A stretch of DNA of 36,738 nt from a bacterium (lineage in GTDB: Bacteria > Verrucomicrobiota > Verrucomicrobiia > Limisphaerales > JAJXZI01): assembly GCA_021780115.1 (NCBI GenBank), contig JAJXZI010000158.1, positions 1-36,738 on the forward strand, in the 5' to 3' direction. Within the stretch, counting starts at the first letter, position 1, and each line of letters starts with the position of its first letter. Below are positions 16,785 through 23,893 of this stretch, one piece after another. A model generated the notes under the pieces. It saw nothing but the letters and a program-made list of their open reading frames with translations. It ran no database searches and was not told the DNA's origin. Made by a program: the position numbers and the translations under genes.

Positions 16785-18188
16785 ATGCATACAAGAACCG
16801 TAACCAGCGCCCTCTCCTGGGCGGTGTTATTGGCTTCCGCGTGCGCCGCTGATTGGCCGCAGTGGCAGGGTCCCGACCGGAACGCGACCTCAAAGGAGGC
16901 GGGGCTCCTAAAGGAATGGCCCAAAGAAGGCCCACCGCTCGCCTGGAAGATCAAGGGACTTGGCGGCGGCTACAGCGGGCCGTCCATCGCCGCTGGCAAG
17001 ATCTTCGGCATGAGCAATCGCGGCGAAGACGAAGTCGTTTGGGCCCTGTCCGAAAAAGACGGCAAGGAATTGTGGGCCACTCGCCTAGGGCCGGCATTCC
17101 AGCAGCAAGCGCCTCAGGGGAAAGAGGGGCCGGCCTGCACGCCAACGGTCGATGGGGAGCGGCTCTATGTCGAGGGCTCGGGCGGCGACGTGGCTTGCCT
17201 GCAGGTCACCGACGGGAAGATCGTTTGGCAACGCAGTATGACCGGCGACTTTGGCGGGCGCGTGCCGATGTGGAGTTACCGTGAATCACCGCTGGTTGAT
17301 GGTGAGAAGATCATCGTCACCCCTGGCAGCCAGGACGCGACGCTGGTGGCCCTGGACAAGTTGACCGGCAAGACAATCTGGAAGAGTCAGATGCCCGACG
17401 CTTCGGGAGGCGGTCCTGCCGGCCCTACCAGCGGTCCCAGCAGTCCCGGTGCTCGCGAGGGTGGGCCGGGCGGTCCAGGTGGCTCTGGCCGTGGCCGGGG
17501 AGGTTCCGGTGGTTTCGACGGCGGTCCCGGAGCGGCCTACGCCTCCGCCATCGCTATCGACTTCGACGGTCAGCGCCAATACGTGCAGTTCACCGCGAGG
17601 GCACTGATTGGCGTCGCGGCGGCCGACGGCAAGTTCCTCTGGCGGTATGACCGGCCCGCCAATCGCATGGGCATCAACTGTTCCACGCCGGTTTACCAGG
17701 ACGGCCTGGTGTTTGCCGCCTCGGCCTACGGTGCGGGCGGCGGATTGGTGAAGCTGAGCAAGGATGCCAACGGCGGGGTCAAGGCCGAAGAAGTCTATTC
17801 CGTTTGGAAAATGCAAAACCACCACGGCGGCATGATCCTCCTGAACGGCTGTCTGTACGGCGCCAACGGCGGCAACGAGGGCGGCTACCTCGTTTGTCTC
17901 GACTTCAAGACCGGCAAGATCCTGTGGGACGGGCGGGACGACCCCGATCATCGGGCGCCGAAAGGCTCGGTCGCCCTGGCCGATGGCCGGCTCTACTATC
18001 GCACCGAGAAAGGCCCCGTGCTCCTGATTGAGCCGAATCCGAAGCAATACATCGAACACGGCCGCTTCGACCAACCCGACCGGACTTCGCAGCCGGCTTG
18101 GACGCATCCGGTCGTCGCCAACGGCAAACTCTACATCCGCGACCAGGACGCGCTGCTCTGCTACGACGTGAAGGCGAGTGACAAGTAG
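16785..18188 (+). CDS. Exported PQQ-type beta-propeller protein with Gly/Pro-rich insert
   Basis: A 467-residue secreted protein with a Sec signal peptide (about 1-21, ending ASACAA before [11 protein letters not shown]). The [11 protein letters not shown] opening is typical of the large family of PQQ-like propellers in Planctomycetota and Verrucomicrobiota. Blades include [51 protein letters not shown] and [19 protein letters not shown] low-complexity insert rich in Gly, Pro and Ser occupies about 207-247, between blades. It lacks the membrane segments of the upstream propeller. Base use looks slightly less GC-extreme than its neighbours, and an 86-bp gap precedes it, so it may have been inserted into the operon. 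No catalytic residues are evident. Confidence 0.87.
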   Translation: MHTRTVTSALSWAVLLASACAADWPQWQGPDRNATSKEAGLLKEWPKEGPPLAWKIKGLGGGYSGPSIAAGKIFGMSNRGEDEVVWALSEKDGKELWATRLGPAFQQQAPQGKEGPACTPTVDGERLYVEGSGGDVACLQVTDGKIVWQRSMTGDFGGRVPMWSYRESPLVDGEKIIVTPGSQDATLVALDKLTGKTIWKSQMPDASGGGPAGPTSGPSSPGAREGGPGGPGGSGRGRGGSGGFDGGPGAAYASAIAIDFDGQRQYVQFTARALIGVAAADGKFLWRYDRPANRMGINCSTPVYQDGLVFAASAYGAGGGLVKLSKDANGGVKAEEVYSVWKMQNHHGGMILLNGCLYGANGGNEGGYLVCLDFKTGKILWDGRDDPDHRAPKGSVALADGRLYYRTEKGPVLLIEPNPKQYIEHGRFDQPDRTSQPAWTHPVVANGKLYIRDQDALLCYDVKASDK

Positions 18189-18223
18189 CATCAACATGTC
18201 CATTCGTGGTTCCCGTCTTCTTC

Positions 18224-20692
18224 ATGCCGCCCATTGACCTCCAATTCACCGATGCCGCTGTCGCGCGCCTGGGCCGCAAACCGGAGGCGGTGATCCCGAT
18301 TTTGCAGGCGTTGCAGGAGCACTACGGCTACCTGCCCGAGGAGGCGTTGCGGCGCGTGTGCGAGTCGTCAGACATCACGCCCGCCAGCATCAACGGCGTC
18401 GCCAGCTTCTACGACATGTTCCGGTTCTCGCCGGTCGGCAAACATCTCGTGCGCGTCTGCACCGGCACGGCGTGTCACGTCGCCGGAGCGGAGCGGGTCG
18501 AGGACGCCTTGCGCCGGCACCTGCGCATCCCGGCGGGTGCGGACACCGACGCGAACCGGCAGTTCACCATCGAACAAGTCGCCTGCCTCGGCACTTGCAC
18601 GCTCGCGCCGACAATCCGCATTGCGGAAACGACCTTCGGCTACACGACGGCGGAAAGCATTCCAGACAAGCTCCGCGACTTCCTGGAGCATGAAGCGGCG
18701 TCGAGCGCGGTGAAGTCCACCGAGGAGCTCCGCCGGAGCGTTGGCAATGGTGGCGCGGTGGAAATCCACGTGGGCCTCGGCTCGTGCTGCATGGCCAAGG
18801 GCAGTGACCGGTTGTTCCACGCGCTGCGCGAAAACGCCGCGGCCTGCGGCGGCAACGTGGTGGTGAAGCGCGTCGGCTGCGTGGGCATGTGCCATCGCAC
18901 GCCGATGATCGAAGTGGCGCAGCCGGGCAAGCCCGGTACATTTTACGCCGACCTCTCACCGAGCCAGGCGCGGGCGCTGGTGCAACGGCATTTCCGGCCA
19001 CAGGGCTTGCTCCAGCGCGCTTCGCGGCTCTGGACGCGGACCGTGGATTCGCTGCTGCTGGAAGACGCCGCGCCGCAGCAGGAGGTGCAGCGCTTCTCGA
19101 TGAGCAAGCGCGACCCCGGCGTGCGGGCGTTTCTCGACAAACAGGTCCACATCGCCACGGAGCATTTTGGACAACTCGATCCGCTGGATCTGGATGAGTA
19201 TTTGGCACACGGAGGGTTTGAGGCGTTGGCGAAATGCCTGGGAGTAAAACTCCGAAGTCCGAAGTCCGAAGTCCGAAGCAATTCCGAAGACCGAAATCCG
19301 AAATCCGAAACGGCTTCGGAGCAATCGGCGATCGGCCATCGGCAACCGGCAATCGCGCCAGCAGACCTCATCTCCACGCTCGAACAGTCCGGCTTGCGCG
19401 GCCGGGGCGGAGCGGGTTTCCCGACCGGCCAGAAATGGCGTGTCGTCAGCCAGCAACCGGGCGGCACCAAATACGTGATTTGCAACGGCGACGAAGGCGA
19501 CCCCGGCGCGTTCATGGACCGGATGATCCTGGAGTCGTTCCCGTATCGGGTCATCGAGGGTCTGGCGCTGGCGGCGCTCGCCGTCGGCGCGCACGAGGGC
19601 ATTTTCTACATTCGCCACGAGTATCCGCTGGCCGTGAAGCGCGTCCGCGCCGCGATTGCCGAGTTGGAAAAACGCGGCTGGTTGGGCGAGAAGTTGTTGG
19701 GCGGCGCGTTCCCGCTCAAGCTGTCCGTCTTCGAAGGCGCCGGCGCGTTCGTCTGCGGCGAGGAGACGGCGCTCATCGCCTCGGTGGAAGGCGAGCGTGG
19801 CATGCCGCGCTTGCGCCCGCCGTTCCCCGCCCAGGAGGGGCTTTGGGGCAAGCCCACTTTGATCAATAATGTCGAGACCCTCGCGCTGGTGCCGTGGATC
19901 GTCCGCAACAGCGCGGAGAAATTCGCCACCATCGGCACCGCCAAGAGCAAAGGCACGAAGGTCTTTGCCCTGGCCGGGAAAATTCGCCGCGGCGGATTGA
20001 TCGAGGTGCCCATGGGCACAACCATCCGCGAGATCGTCGAGGAAATCGGCGGCGGCGCGGCGGAGGGCCGGCGGTTCAAGGCGGTGCAAATCGGCGGGCC
20101 GAGCGGCGGTTGCGTGCCGGCGCGGTTGGCGGACACGTCGGTGGATTACGAGAGCCTGCGCGAGGTGGGCGCGATCATGGGCAGCGGCGGCCTGGTGGTG
20201 CTCGACGACACGTCGTGCATGGTCGATATCGCGCGGTATTTCCTCCAGTTCACCCAGGACCAGTCGTGCGGCAAGTGCACCTTCTGCCGCATCGGCACCA
20301 AGCGGATGCTCGACATCCTCGATCGCCTTTGCGCCGGCAAGGCGTCGCGCCCGCACCTCGACGAACTGGAGCGGCTCGCCCGCCAGGTTGGCGCGGGCAG
20401 CCTCTGCGGCCTCGGCAAGACCGCGCCGAACCCGGTGCTCTCGACGCTGCGGTATTTCCGTGACGAATATGAGGCGCACGTCGCGGGCCGTTGTCCCGCG
20501 GGCAAATGCACCGCGCTCATCCACTACTGCGTCACGGCCGACTGCACCGGCTGCACGCTCTGCGCCCAGCGCTGCCCGGTGAACGCCATCCCGATGACGC
20601 CCTACCAGCGGCACGCGATTGACGACGCGAAATGCACGCGGTGCGATACGTGCCGGGTGGTGTGTCCGCACAATGCGATCGACGTGAAATGA
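18224..20692 (+). CDS. NuoE-NuoF-ferredoxin fusion (NADH-oxidising diaphorase)
   Basis: An 822-residue cytosolic flavo-iron-sulfur protein; a GTG at 18206 is a less likely start. Domains in order: NuoE-like thioredoxin [2Fe-2S] domain (1-150; CTGTAC and CLGTC); HydB-type N-terminal thioredoxin-like domain (about 180-255; GSCC and CVGMC); NuoF core with FMN/NADH sites GRGGAGFPTGQKW (from about 390), CNGDEGDPGAFMDR and EGAGAFVCGEETAL; SLBB region near 600; N3-type cluster SCGKCTFC (about 680) with a later Cys in GSLCGLGK; and two C-terminal [4Fe-4S] sites, CTGCTLCAQRC (773) and CTRCDTCRVVC (803). It should oxidise NADH and feed electrons to ferredoxin-type partners. A repeat-derived insert interrupts the linker at about 343-380. 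The last stop overlaps the next start (ATGA). Confidence 0.93.
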   Translation: MPPIDLQFTDAAVARLGRKPEAVIPILQALQEHYGYLPEEALRRVCESSDITPASINGVASFYDMFRFSPVGKHLVRVCTGTACHVAGAERVEDALRRHLRIPAGADTDANRQFTIEQVACLGTCTLAPTIRIAETTFGYTTAESIPDKLRDFLEHEAASSAVKSTEELRRSVGNGGAVEIHVGLGSCCMAKGSDRLFHALRENAAACGGNVVVKRVGCVGMCHRTPMIEVAQPGKPGTFYADLSPSQARALVQRHFRPQGLLQRASRLWTRTVDSLLLEDAAPQQEVQRFSMSKRDPGVRAFLDKQVHIATEHFGQLDPLDLDEYLAHGGFEALAKCLGVKLRSPKSEVRSNSEDRNPKSETASEQSAIGHRQPAIAPADLISTLEQSGLRGRGGAGFPTGQKWRVVSQQPGGTKYVICNGDEGDPGAFMDRMILESFPYRVIEGLALAALAVGAHEGIFYIRHEYPLAVKRVRAAIAELEKRGWLGEKLLGGAFPLKLSVFEGAGAFVCGEETALIASVEGERGMPRLRPPFPAQEGLWGKPTLINNVETLALVPWIVRNSAEKFATIGTAKSKGTKVFALAGKIRRGGLIEVPMGTTIREIVEEIGGGAAEGRRFKAVQIGGPSGGCVPARLADTSVDYESLREVGAIMGSGGLVVLDDTSCMVDIARYFLQFTQDQSCGKCTFCRIGTKRMLDILDRLCAGKASRPHLDELERLARQVGAGSLCGLGKTAPNPVLSTLRYFRDEYEAHVAGRCPAGKCTALIHYCVTADCTGCTLCAQRCPVNAIPMTPYQRHAIDDAKCTRCDTCRVVCPHNAIDVK
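19248..19363 (+). repeat. Low-complexity repeat tract inside the NuoE-NuoF gene
   Basis: The unit GAAGTCC or GAAATCC is repeated (AAGTCCGAAGTCC, then AAATCCGAAATCC), followed by a second tract of the form ATCGGCGATCGGCCATCGG. The reading frame stays open and gives a Ser/Arg/Lys/Glu-rich peptide (RSPKSEVRSNSED) and a QSAIGHRQPAIA segment. Homologous NuoF proteins have no such residues between the helical lead-in and the flavin motif. It is a repeat insertion in a surface linker. Confidence 0.8.
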
Positions 20693-22488
20693 AAGGTCCC
20701 TTTACCATTTCGCTCGATGGCTCGCCCGTCACCGTCTCCGACGGCGAGACGGTCCTCCAGGCGGCACGCCGTCTGGCCATCGACATCCCCACGCTCTGCT
20801 ACCTGGAGAAGTGCGGTCCGCTCAATTCCTGCCTCGTCTGCCTGGTGAAGATCAACGGCAAACTCGTGCCCTCCTGCGGCACCAAGGCGACGCCCGGCAT
20901 GGTCGTCGAGAGCGAGACGGAGGAAGTCCACGAGGCGCGCCGCACCGCGCTCGAACTGCTCTTCAGCGACCACGTCGGCGATTGTCTCTCGCCGTGCCAG
21001 CGCCTTTGCCCGCTCGGACTCAACATCCCGGTGATGCTCCGGCAGCTCGAGGCCGGCCAACTCGCGGAAGCCACCGCCACCGTGCGCGGCGCCTTGCCCC
21101 TGCCCGCCGTGCTCGGGCGCCTCTGCCACCATCCCTGCGAGCAAGGCTGCCGGCGCGGACATTGGGATGATCCCGCTGCCATCCGCGATCTTGAACGGTT
21201 TGTGGCGGATGCGGATCTTGGGATCGGTGCGGGAGCGATTGAACCAGTTTCGCGTTCCGTTCCCCCTCCCCCTCAGCGCGAGGGAACCACAACTGCCGCT
21301 CCTTCCGGCGATTCTGCGCTGGTGAATTCGCCCGTCGCTGATGCCTCCTTGGCTCCCAGGCTGAACGGAATTCTCCCTCTCCCCCAGGGAGAGGGCCGGG
21401 GTGAGGGGAAAGGCGGCGTTGACCAACCGAGCGCCTCGCCTCCCGTTCGTGGTCGATTCCTCCCCGCCTGCAAGCCGTCCACCGGCAAACGCGTCGCCAT
21501 CATCGGCGCCGGGCCAACCGGACTGACGGCCGCCTACCACCTCGCGCGCCAAGGCCACGCCGTCACCGTCGCCGACCGCCACCCGCAGGCCGGCGGCACC
21601 TTGCGCACCGGCACGGACGAAAACGTCCTCCCCCGCGCCGCGCTCGACGGCGAGATTGGGCAACTCACGCGGCTGGGCATCGAGTTCAAACTCGGCGTCG
21701 AACTGGGCCGCGATCTTTCCCTGGAGGGTCTGTTGCGCGGCTTCAACGCGGTGCTGCTGGCCGTCGGCGAAATCGCACCGGGCGACAGCGACAAACTCGG
21801 GGTCGCGCTCGCCGCCACCGGCATCAAGGCGGACCCGAACACCTGCGCCACGAACGTCCCCGGCGTGTTCGCCGCCGGCAGCGCCGTGCGCGCGCAGAAG
21901 CAACTCGTCAAGGCGATGGCCGAAGGCAAGGCCGCCGCCGAATGCGTTCACCTGCACCTTCGCGGCAAGGCTCCGCGCCGCCCGGAGAAGCCTTTCTCCA
22001 GCATCATGGGCCGGATGGAACCGGGCGAGTTGCGCCTCTTTCTCCAGCAGTCGAGCACCGGCGCCCGGGTGACGCCGTGCGAGGCCTGCCGCGGCCACAG
22101 TGCGAAGGAGGCGGCGGATGAGGGCGCGCGCTGCCTGCACTGCGACTGCCGCAGTTCCGGCAACTGCGTCCTTCAGCACTACGCCCAGGTCTATGGCGCC
22201 GACGCCAGCCGGTTCCGCGCCGAGCGCCGGCCGTTCGAGCAGCATCTCCAGCCCGGCGGCGTGATCTTCGAGCCGGGCAAGTGCATCCTGTGCGGTATCT
22301 GCGTGAAGTTGTGCGAGCTGGCCGGCGAACCGCTGGGCCTGACGTTCATCGGCCGGGGCTTCGACGTGCGCGTGGCCACACCCTTCAACCGCACCATCGA
22401 GGACGGTCTCCAGAAAGTCGCCGAGGAATGCGTGAAGCACTGCCCGACCGGGGCGCTGGTGTTTCGGGAAAAGCGCGGCGTGGCTTAG
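20689..22488 (+). CDS. [2Fe-2S]/GltD-like FAD/4Fe-4S fusion protein
   Basis: A 599-residue protein starting at ATG 20689 within the previous stop (ATGA). Domains: a NuoG/HydA-type [2Fe-2S] ferredoxin (1-75; C37, C48, C51, C63); a GltD-type Cys region with GDCLSPCQRLCPLG and GRLCHHPCEQGCRRG (about 103-155); an FAD Rossmann motif, KRVAIIGAGPTGLTAAYHL (about 267-285); the closing GltD motif NVPGVFAAGSAV (about 395); and a C-terminal iron-sulfur domain with CLHCDC (482) and CILCGICVKLC (531). The second Rossmann domain that binds NADPH in GltD is absent: sequence runs from FNAVLLAVGEIAP almost directly to the closing motif. It is probably an electron-transfer partner of the NuoE-NuoF fusion. Residues about 181-263 are a repeat-derived insert. 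Confidence 0.88.
   Translation: MKGPFTISLDGSPVTVSDGETVLQAARRLAIDIPTLCYLEKCGPLNSCLVCLVKINGKLVPSCGTKATPGMVVESETEEVHEARRTALELLFSDHVGDCLSPCQRLCPLGLNIPVMLRQLEAGQLAEATATVRGALPLPAVLGRLCHHPCEQGCRRGHWDDPAAIRDLERFVADADLGIGAGAIEPVSRSVPPPPQREGTTTAAPSGDSALVNSPVADASLAPRLNGILPLPQGEGRGEGKGGVDQPSASPPVRGRFLPACKPSTGKRVAIIGAGPTGLTAAYHLARQGHAVTVADRHPQAGGTLRTGTDENVLPRAALDGEIGQLTRLGIEFKLGVELGRDLSLEGLLRGFNAVLLAVGEIAPGDSDKLGVALAATGIKADPNTCATNVPGVFAAGSAVRAQKQLVKAMAEGKAAAECVHLHLRGKAPRRPEKPFSSIMGRMEPGELRLFLQQSSTGARVTPCEACRGHSAKEAADEGARCLHCDCRSSGNCVLQHYAQVYGADASRFRAERRPFEQHLQPGGVIFEPGKCILCGICVKLCELAGEPLGLTFIGRGFDVRVATPFNRTIEDGLQKVAEECVKHCPTGALVFREKRGVA
21229..21480 (+). repeat. Composite repeat insert with perfect palindrome inside the GltD-like gene
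   Basis: About 250 bp of Pro/Gly/Ser-coding sequence lie between the GltD Cys region and the FAD motif. It contains a perfect 9-bp hairpin, CCCTCTCCC-CCA-GGGAGAGGG (21375-21395), followed by CCGGGGTGAGGGG, and a second copy-like arm, CCCTC-AGCGC-GAGGG, near 21274-21288. On the opposite strand these read as LTPALS.GERE, a phantom peptide I know from dispersed bacterial palindromes. The frame is kept open through both. Confidence 0.82.
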
Positions 22489-22621
22489 CTACCGCCGGCG
22501 GCTTTACGGTGTCACGCTTGGCGGATGCAGCGGCGCCTTGGTTTTCGCAGTTGGAGGCTGGCTTTTCCGGCAGTGACGGCGCCGATTTGAGGCGCGGTCG
22601 GCACGGCCCGGCGGCGCACTC

Positions 22622-22650
22622 TTGATAGCGAGACCAAGGCATCCCATACT
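22622..22650 (+). promoter_or_regulatory. Sigma70-like promoter with -10 next to an ATG
   Basis: TTGATA (22622-22627), exactly 17 bases, then CATACT (22645-22650). The hexamer ends six bases before the ATG at 22657, the same geometry as the promoters of the 9865 and 30281 genes. It is the best-matched promoter spacing in the window. Confidence 0.5.
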
Positions 22651-22656
22651 CGCACC

Positions 22657-22731
22657 ATGAAGGCGACGGTCACGCTTGAGGATTGCGCCGCCCGGGTGCG
22701 CGAGGCGCGGCAAGGCCGCGGATCGTTGTGA
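22657..22731 (+). pseudogene. Possible remnant of a Phd/YefM-type antitoxin gene
   Basis: An ATG behind a good promoter opens a 24-codon frame, MKATVTLEDCAARVREARQG and four more residues, then TGA. The first 15-18 residues resemble the N terminus of Phd/YefM-type antitoxins (MKxVTLEEAxARLxEL), which bind DNA and autoregulate. The rest of such a gene (about 60 residues) and any toxin are missing, so this looks like a decayed start with its promoter left intact. The match is short and could be chance. Confidence 0.3.
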
Positions 22732-22774
22732 GCACCGAGTCATCCATCCGCCTCGTGGCGACGCGCCCGCGAAC

Positions 22775-22860
22775 GTTGCACTCGGAACGGCGCGCGCCGA
22801 ACCGTTGTCCGCGCCCGCTTGCTCAGCGTTCCGTGTTCGACGTTGGGCGCTCGATGTTTT
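22775..22860 (+). repeat. Low-complexity repeat debris upstream of the DUF58 gene
   Basis: Tracts such as GCACTCGGAACGGCGCGCG and GTTCGACGTTGGGCGCTCGA occur here. Translated, they give LHSERRAPNR and SVFDVGRSMF, which I recognise as phantom peptides from short repeat tracts common in Verrucomicrobiota intergenic DNA. They end about 12 bp before the DUF58 start. Confidence 0.6.
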
Positions 22861-22872
22861 TCCCCGCCGGCC

Positions 22873-23841
22873 ATGCCTGACGCCCTCCTCACCCCCGAAC
22901 TCCTCCGCCGGCTGGAGCAATTCCAGTTGCTCGCCGCGCGACGGGCGAAGAGCTCCGCCAAAGGTGAGCGCCGCAGCCGGGCGCGCGGCCAGTCCGTCGA
23001 GTTCGCCGACTACCGCAACTACGTTCCGGGTGACGACTTCCGCTACCTCGACTGGAACCTCTACGGCCGCCTGGAACGCCTCTTCCTCAAGCTCTACGAG
23101 GAGGAGCGTGAGTTGCCCGTGCGCATCTTCCTCGACGCCAGCGAATCCATGACCTTCGGCGAGCCGCGCAAGTTCGACTTCGCCCGCCAGGTGGCGGCCG
23201 CGCTCGGCTACGTGGCGCTGTGCGGCTTCGACCGCGTGAGCGTCCACGTTTTTCCTAACGCGGAATTCGGAGCGCGGAGTGCGGAATCCAACGCCGGCGT
23301 GGATGGCGGGAACCTGCAACCTGCAACCATGAACCTGGAACAAGCGGCCGTCCGCAGCGCGCTCCGCTCCGTTCGCGGCAAGAAATCCGCGATTCCTTTC
23401 TTCCGGAATCTCGGCGCTCTGACCGCCGGCGGCCCGGCGCATCTGAATGAATCCCTGCGCCGCGGCGCATGGGAAGCCCGCCGCTCCGGGCTGGCGGCGG
23501 TGCTGAGCGATTTCCTCGATCCGGCCGGTTACGAAGCTGGCCTGAACGCGCTCGTGGCGCGCGGCTTCCAAGTCGATGTGGTGCAGGTTCTCGCCCCCGA
23601 CGAACTCGCCCCCGCCACCTACGGCGACCTGCGCCTCGTGGATTCCGAGTCCGGCGGGATGCAGGAAGTCACTTTCGGTAAATACCGGCTGGCCGCCTAC
23701 CAGAAGACCGTGCAAGGTTTCATCCAGCGCCTGCGGGAGTTCTGTCAGGGTCGCGGGATCAATTTCTTCATGGCCCGCTCCGACACGGATGTGGAGGAAC
23801 TGCTGCTGAAGCGGCTCCGAAAAGCCGAGGTGCTGGGATGA
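22873..23841 (+). CDS. DUF58 domain protein
   Basis: A 322-residue cytosolic protein with the DUF58 signature YVPGDDFRYLDWNLYGRLERL (about 52-72; residues GDDFRYLDWN best conserved), followed by a vWA-like strand with RIFLDASESM, which carries a DxSxS metal-site motif. DUF58 proteins work with MoxR AAA ATPases and BatA-type vWA proteins, probably in chaperone or envelope functions. Here the vWA partner lies 3.3 kb downstream, beyond two unrelated genes, and no MoxR gene is seen in the window. ATG 22873 is used since upstream in-frame sequence is repeat debris. A repeat-derived insert occupies about 129-157, yet the frame remains intact. Confidence 0.9.
   Translation: MPDALLTPELLRRLEQFQLLAARRAKSSAKGERRSRARGQSVEFADYRNYVPGDDFRYLDWNLYGRLERLFLKLYEEERELPVRIFLDASESMTFGEPRKFDFARQVAAALGYVALCGFDRVSVHVFPNAEFGARSAESNAGVDGGNLQPATMNLEQAAVRSALRSVRGKKSAIPFFRNLGALTAGGPAHLNESLRRGAWEARRSGLAAVLSDFLDPAGYEAGLNALVARGFQVDVVQVLAPDELAPATYGDLRLVDSESGGMQEVTFGKYRLAAYQKTVQGFIQRLREFCQGRGINFFMARSDTDVEELLLKRLRKAEVLG
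23257..23342 (+). repeat. Low-complexity insert within the DUF58 gene
   Basis: GCGGAATTCGGAGCGCGGAG, GTGCGGAATCC and the tandem AACCTGCAACCTGCAACC lie in frame and encode EFGARSAESN and GNLQPATMNLEQ. These are unlike DUF58 sequence and match the repeat families seen elsewhere in the window. They fall in a loop after the VHVFP strand. Confidence 0.7.
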
Positions 23842-23845
23842 AAGC

Positions 23846-23873
23846 AAACCCAAAATCCGAATCCCGAATCGGG
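23846..23873 (+). repeat. Short tandem tract upstream of the orphan membrane gene
   Basis: AACCCAAAATCCGAATCCCG followed by AATCGGG is the same AATCCGAA-type tract as the one inside the NuoE-NuoF gene. It fills the gap between the DUF58 stop and the left boundary of the cassette-like unit. Confidence 0.55.
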
Positions 23874-23874
23874 T

Positions 23875-23882
23875 GTTCGGCG
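23875..23882. repeat. Left copy of an 8-bp direct repeat flanking the cassette-like unit
   Basis: GTTCGGCG at 23875-23882 is repeated exactly at 24572-24579. Its first seven bases match the integron core site GTTRRRY at six of seven positions. It lies 12 bases before the ATG of the orphan gene. Alternatively it is a target duplication or chance. Confidence 0.45.
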
Positions 23883-23893
23883 GCTTGCGGCGT

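Larger units (their letters stand above)
22489..22872. other. Intergenic region with promoter, tiny ORF and repeat debris
   Basis: This 384-bp gap separates the redox cluster from the DUF58 gene. It holds a promoter candidate (22622-22650), a 24-codon antitoxin-like ORF (22657-22731) and low-complexity tracts from about 22775 to 22860. No full-length gene is seen on either strand, and I do not recognise a terminator for the redox operon. Confidence 0.6.

Noticed and set aside
19248-19363. CRISPR array from the short repeats
   Set aside because: Units of 7-8 bases are contiguous and lack unique spacers; the tract is translated in frame.
18956-20671. Long minus-strand frame opposite the NuoE-NuoF gene
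   Set aside because: Antisense shadow; the plus strand carries full flavin and iron-sulfur motifs.
20602-22440. Long minus-strand frame opposite the GltD-like gene
   Set aside because: Antisense shadow. Its LTPALS.GERE segment comes from the palindromic repeat, not from a protein domain.
18224-22488. [FeFe]-hydrogenase or formate dehydrogenase operon
   Set aside because: No H-cluster motifs or molybdopterin enzyme sequence found; only the diaphorase parts are present.
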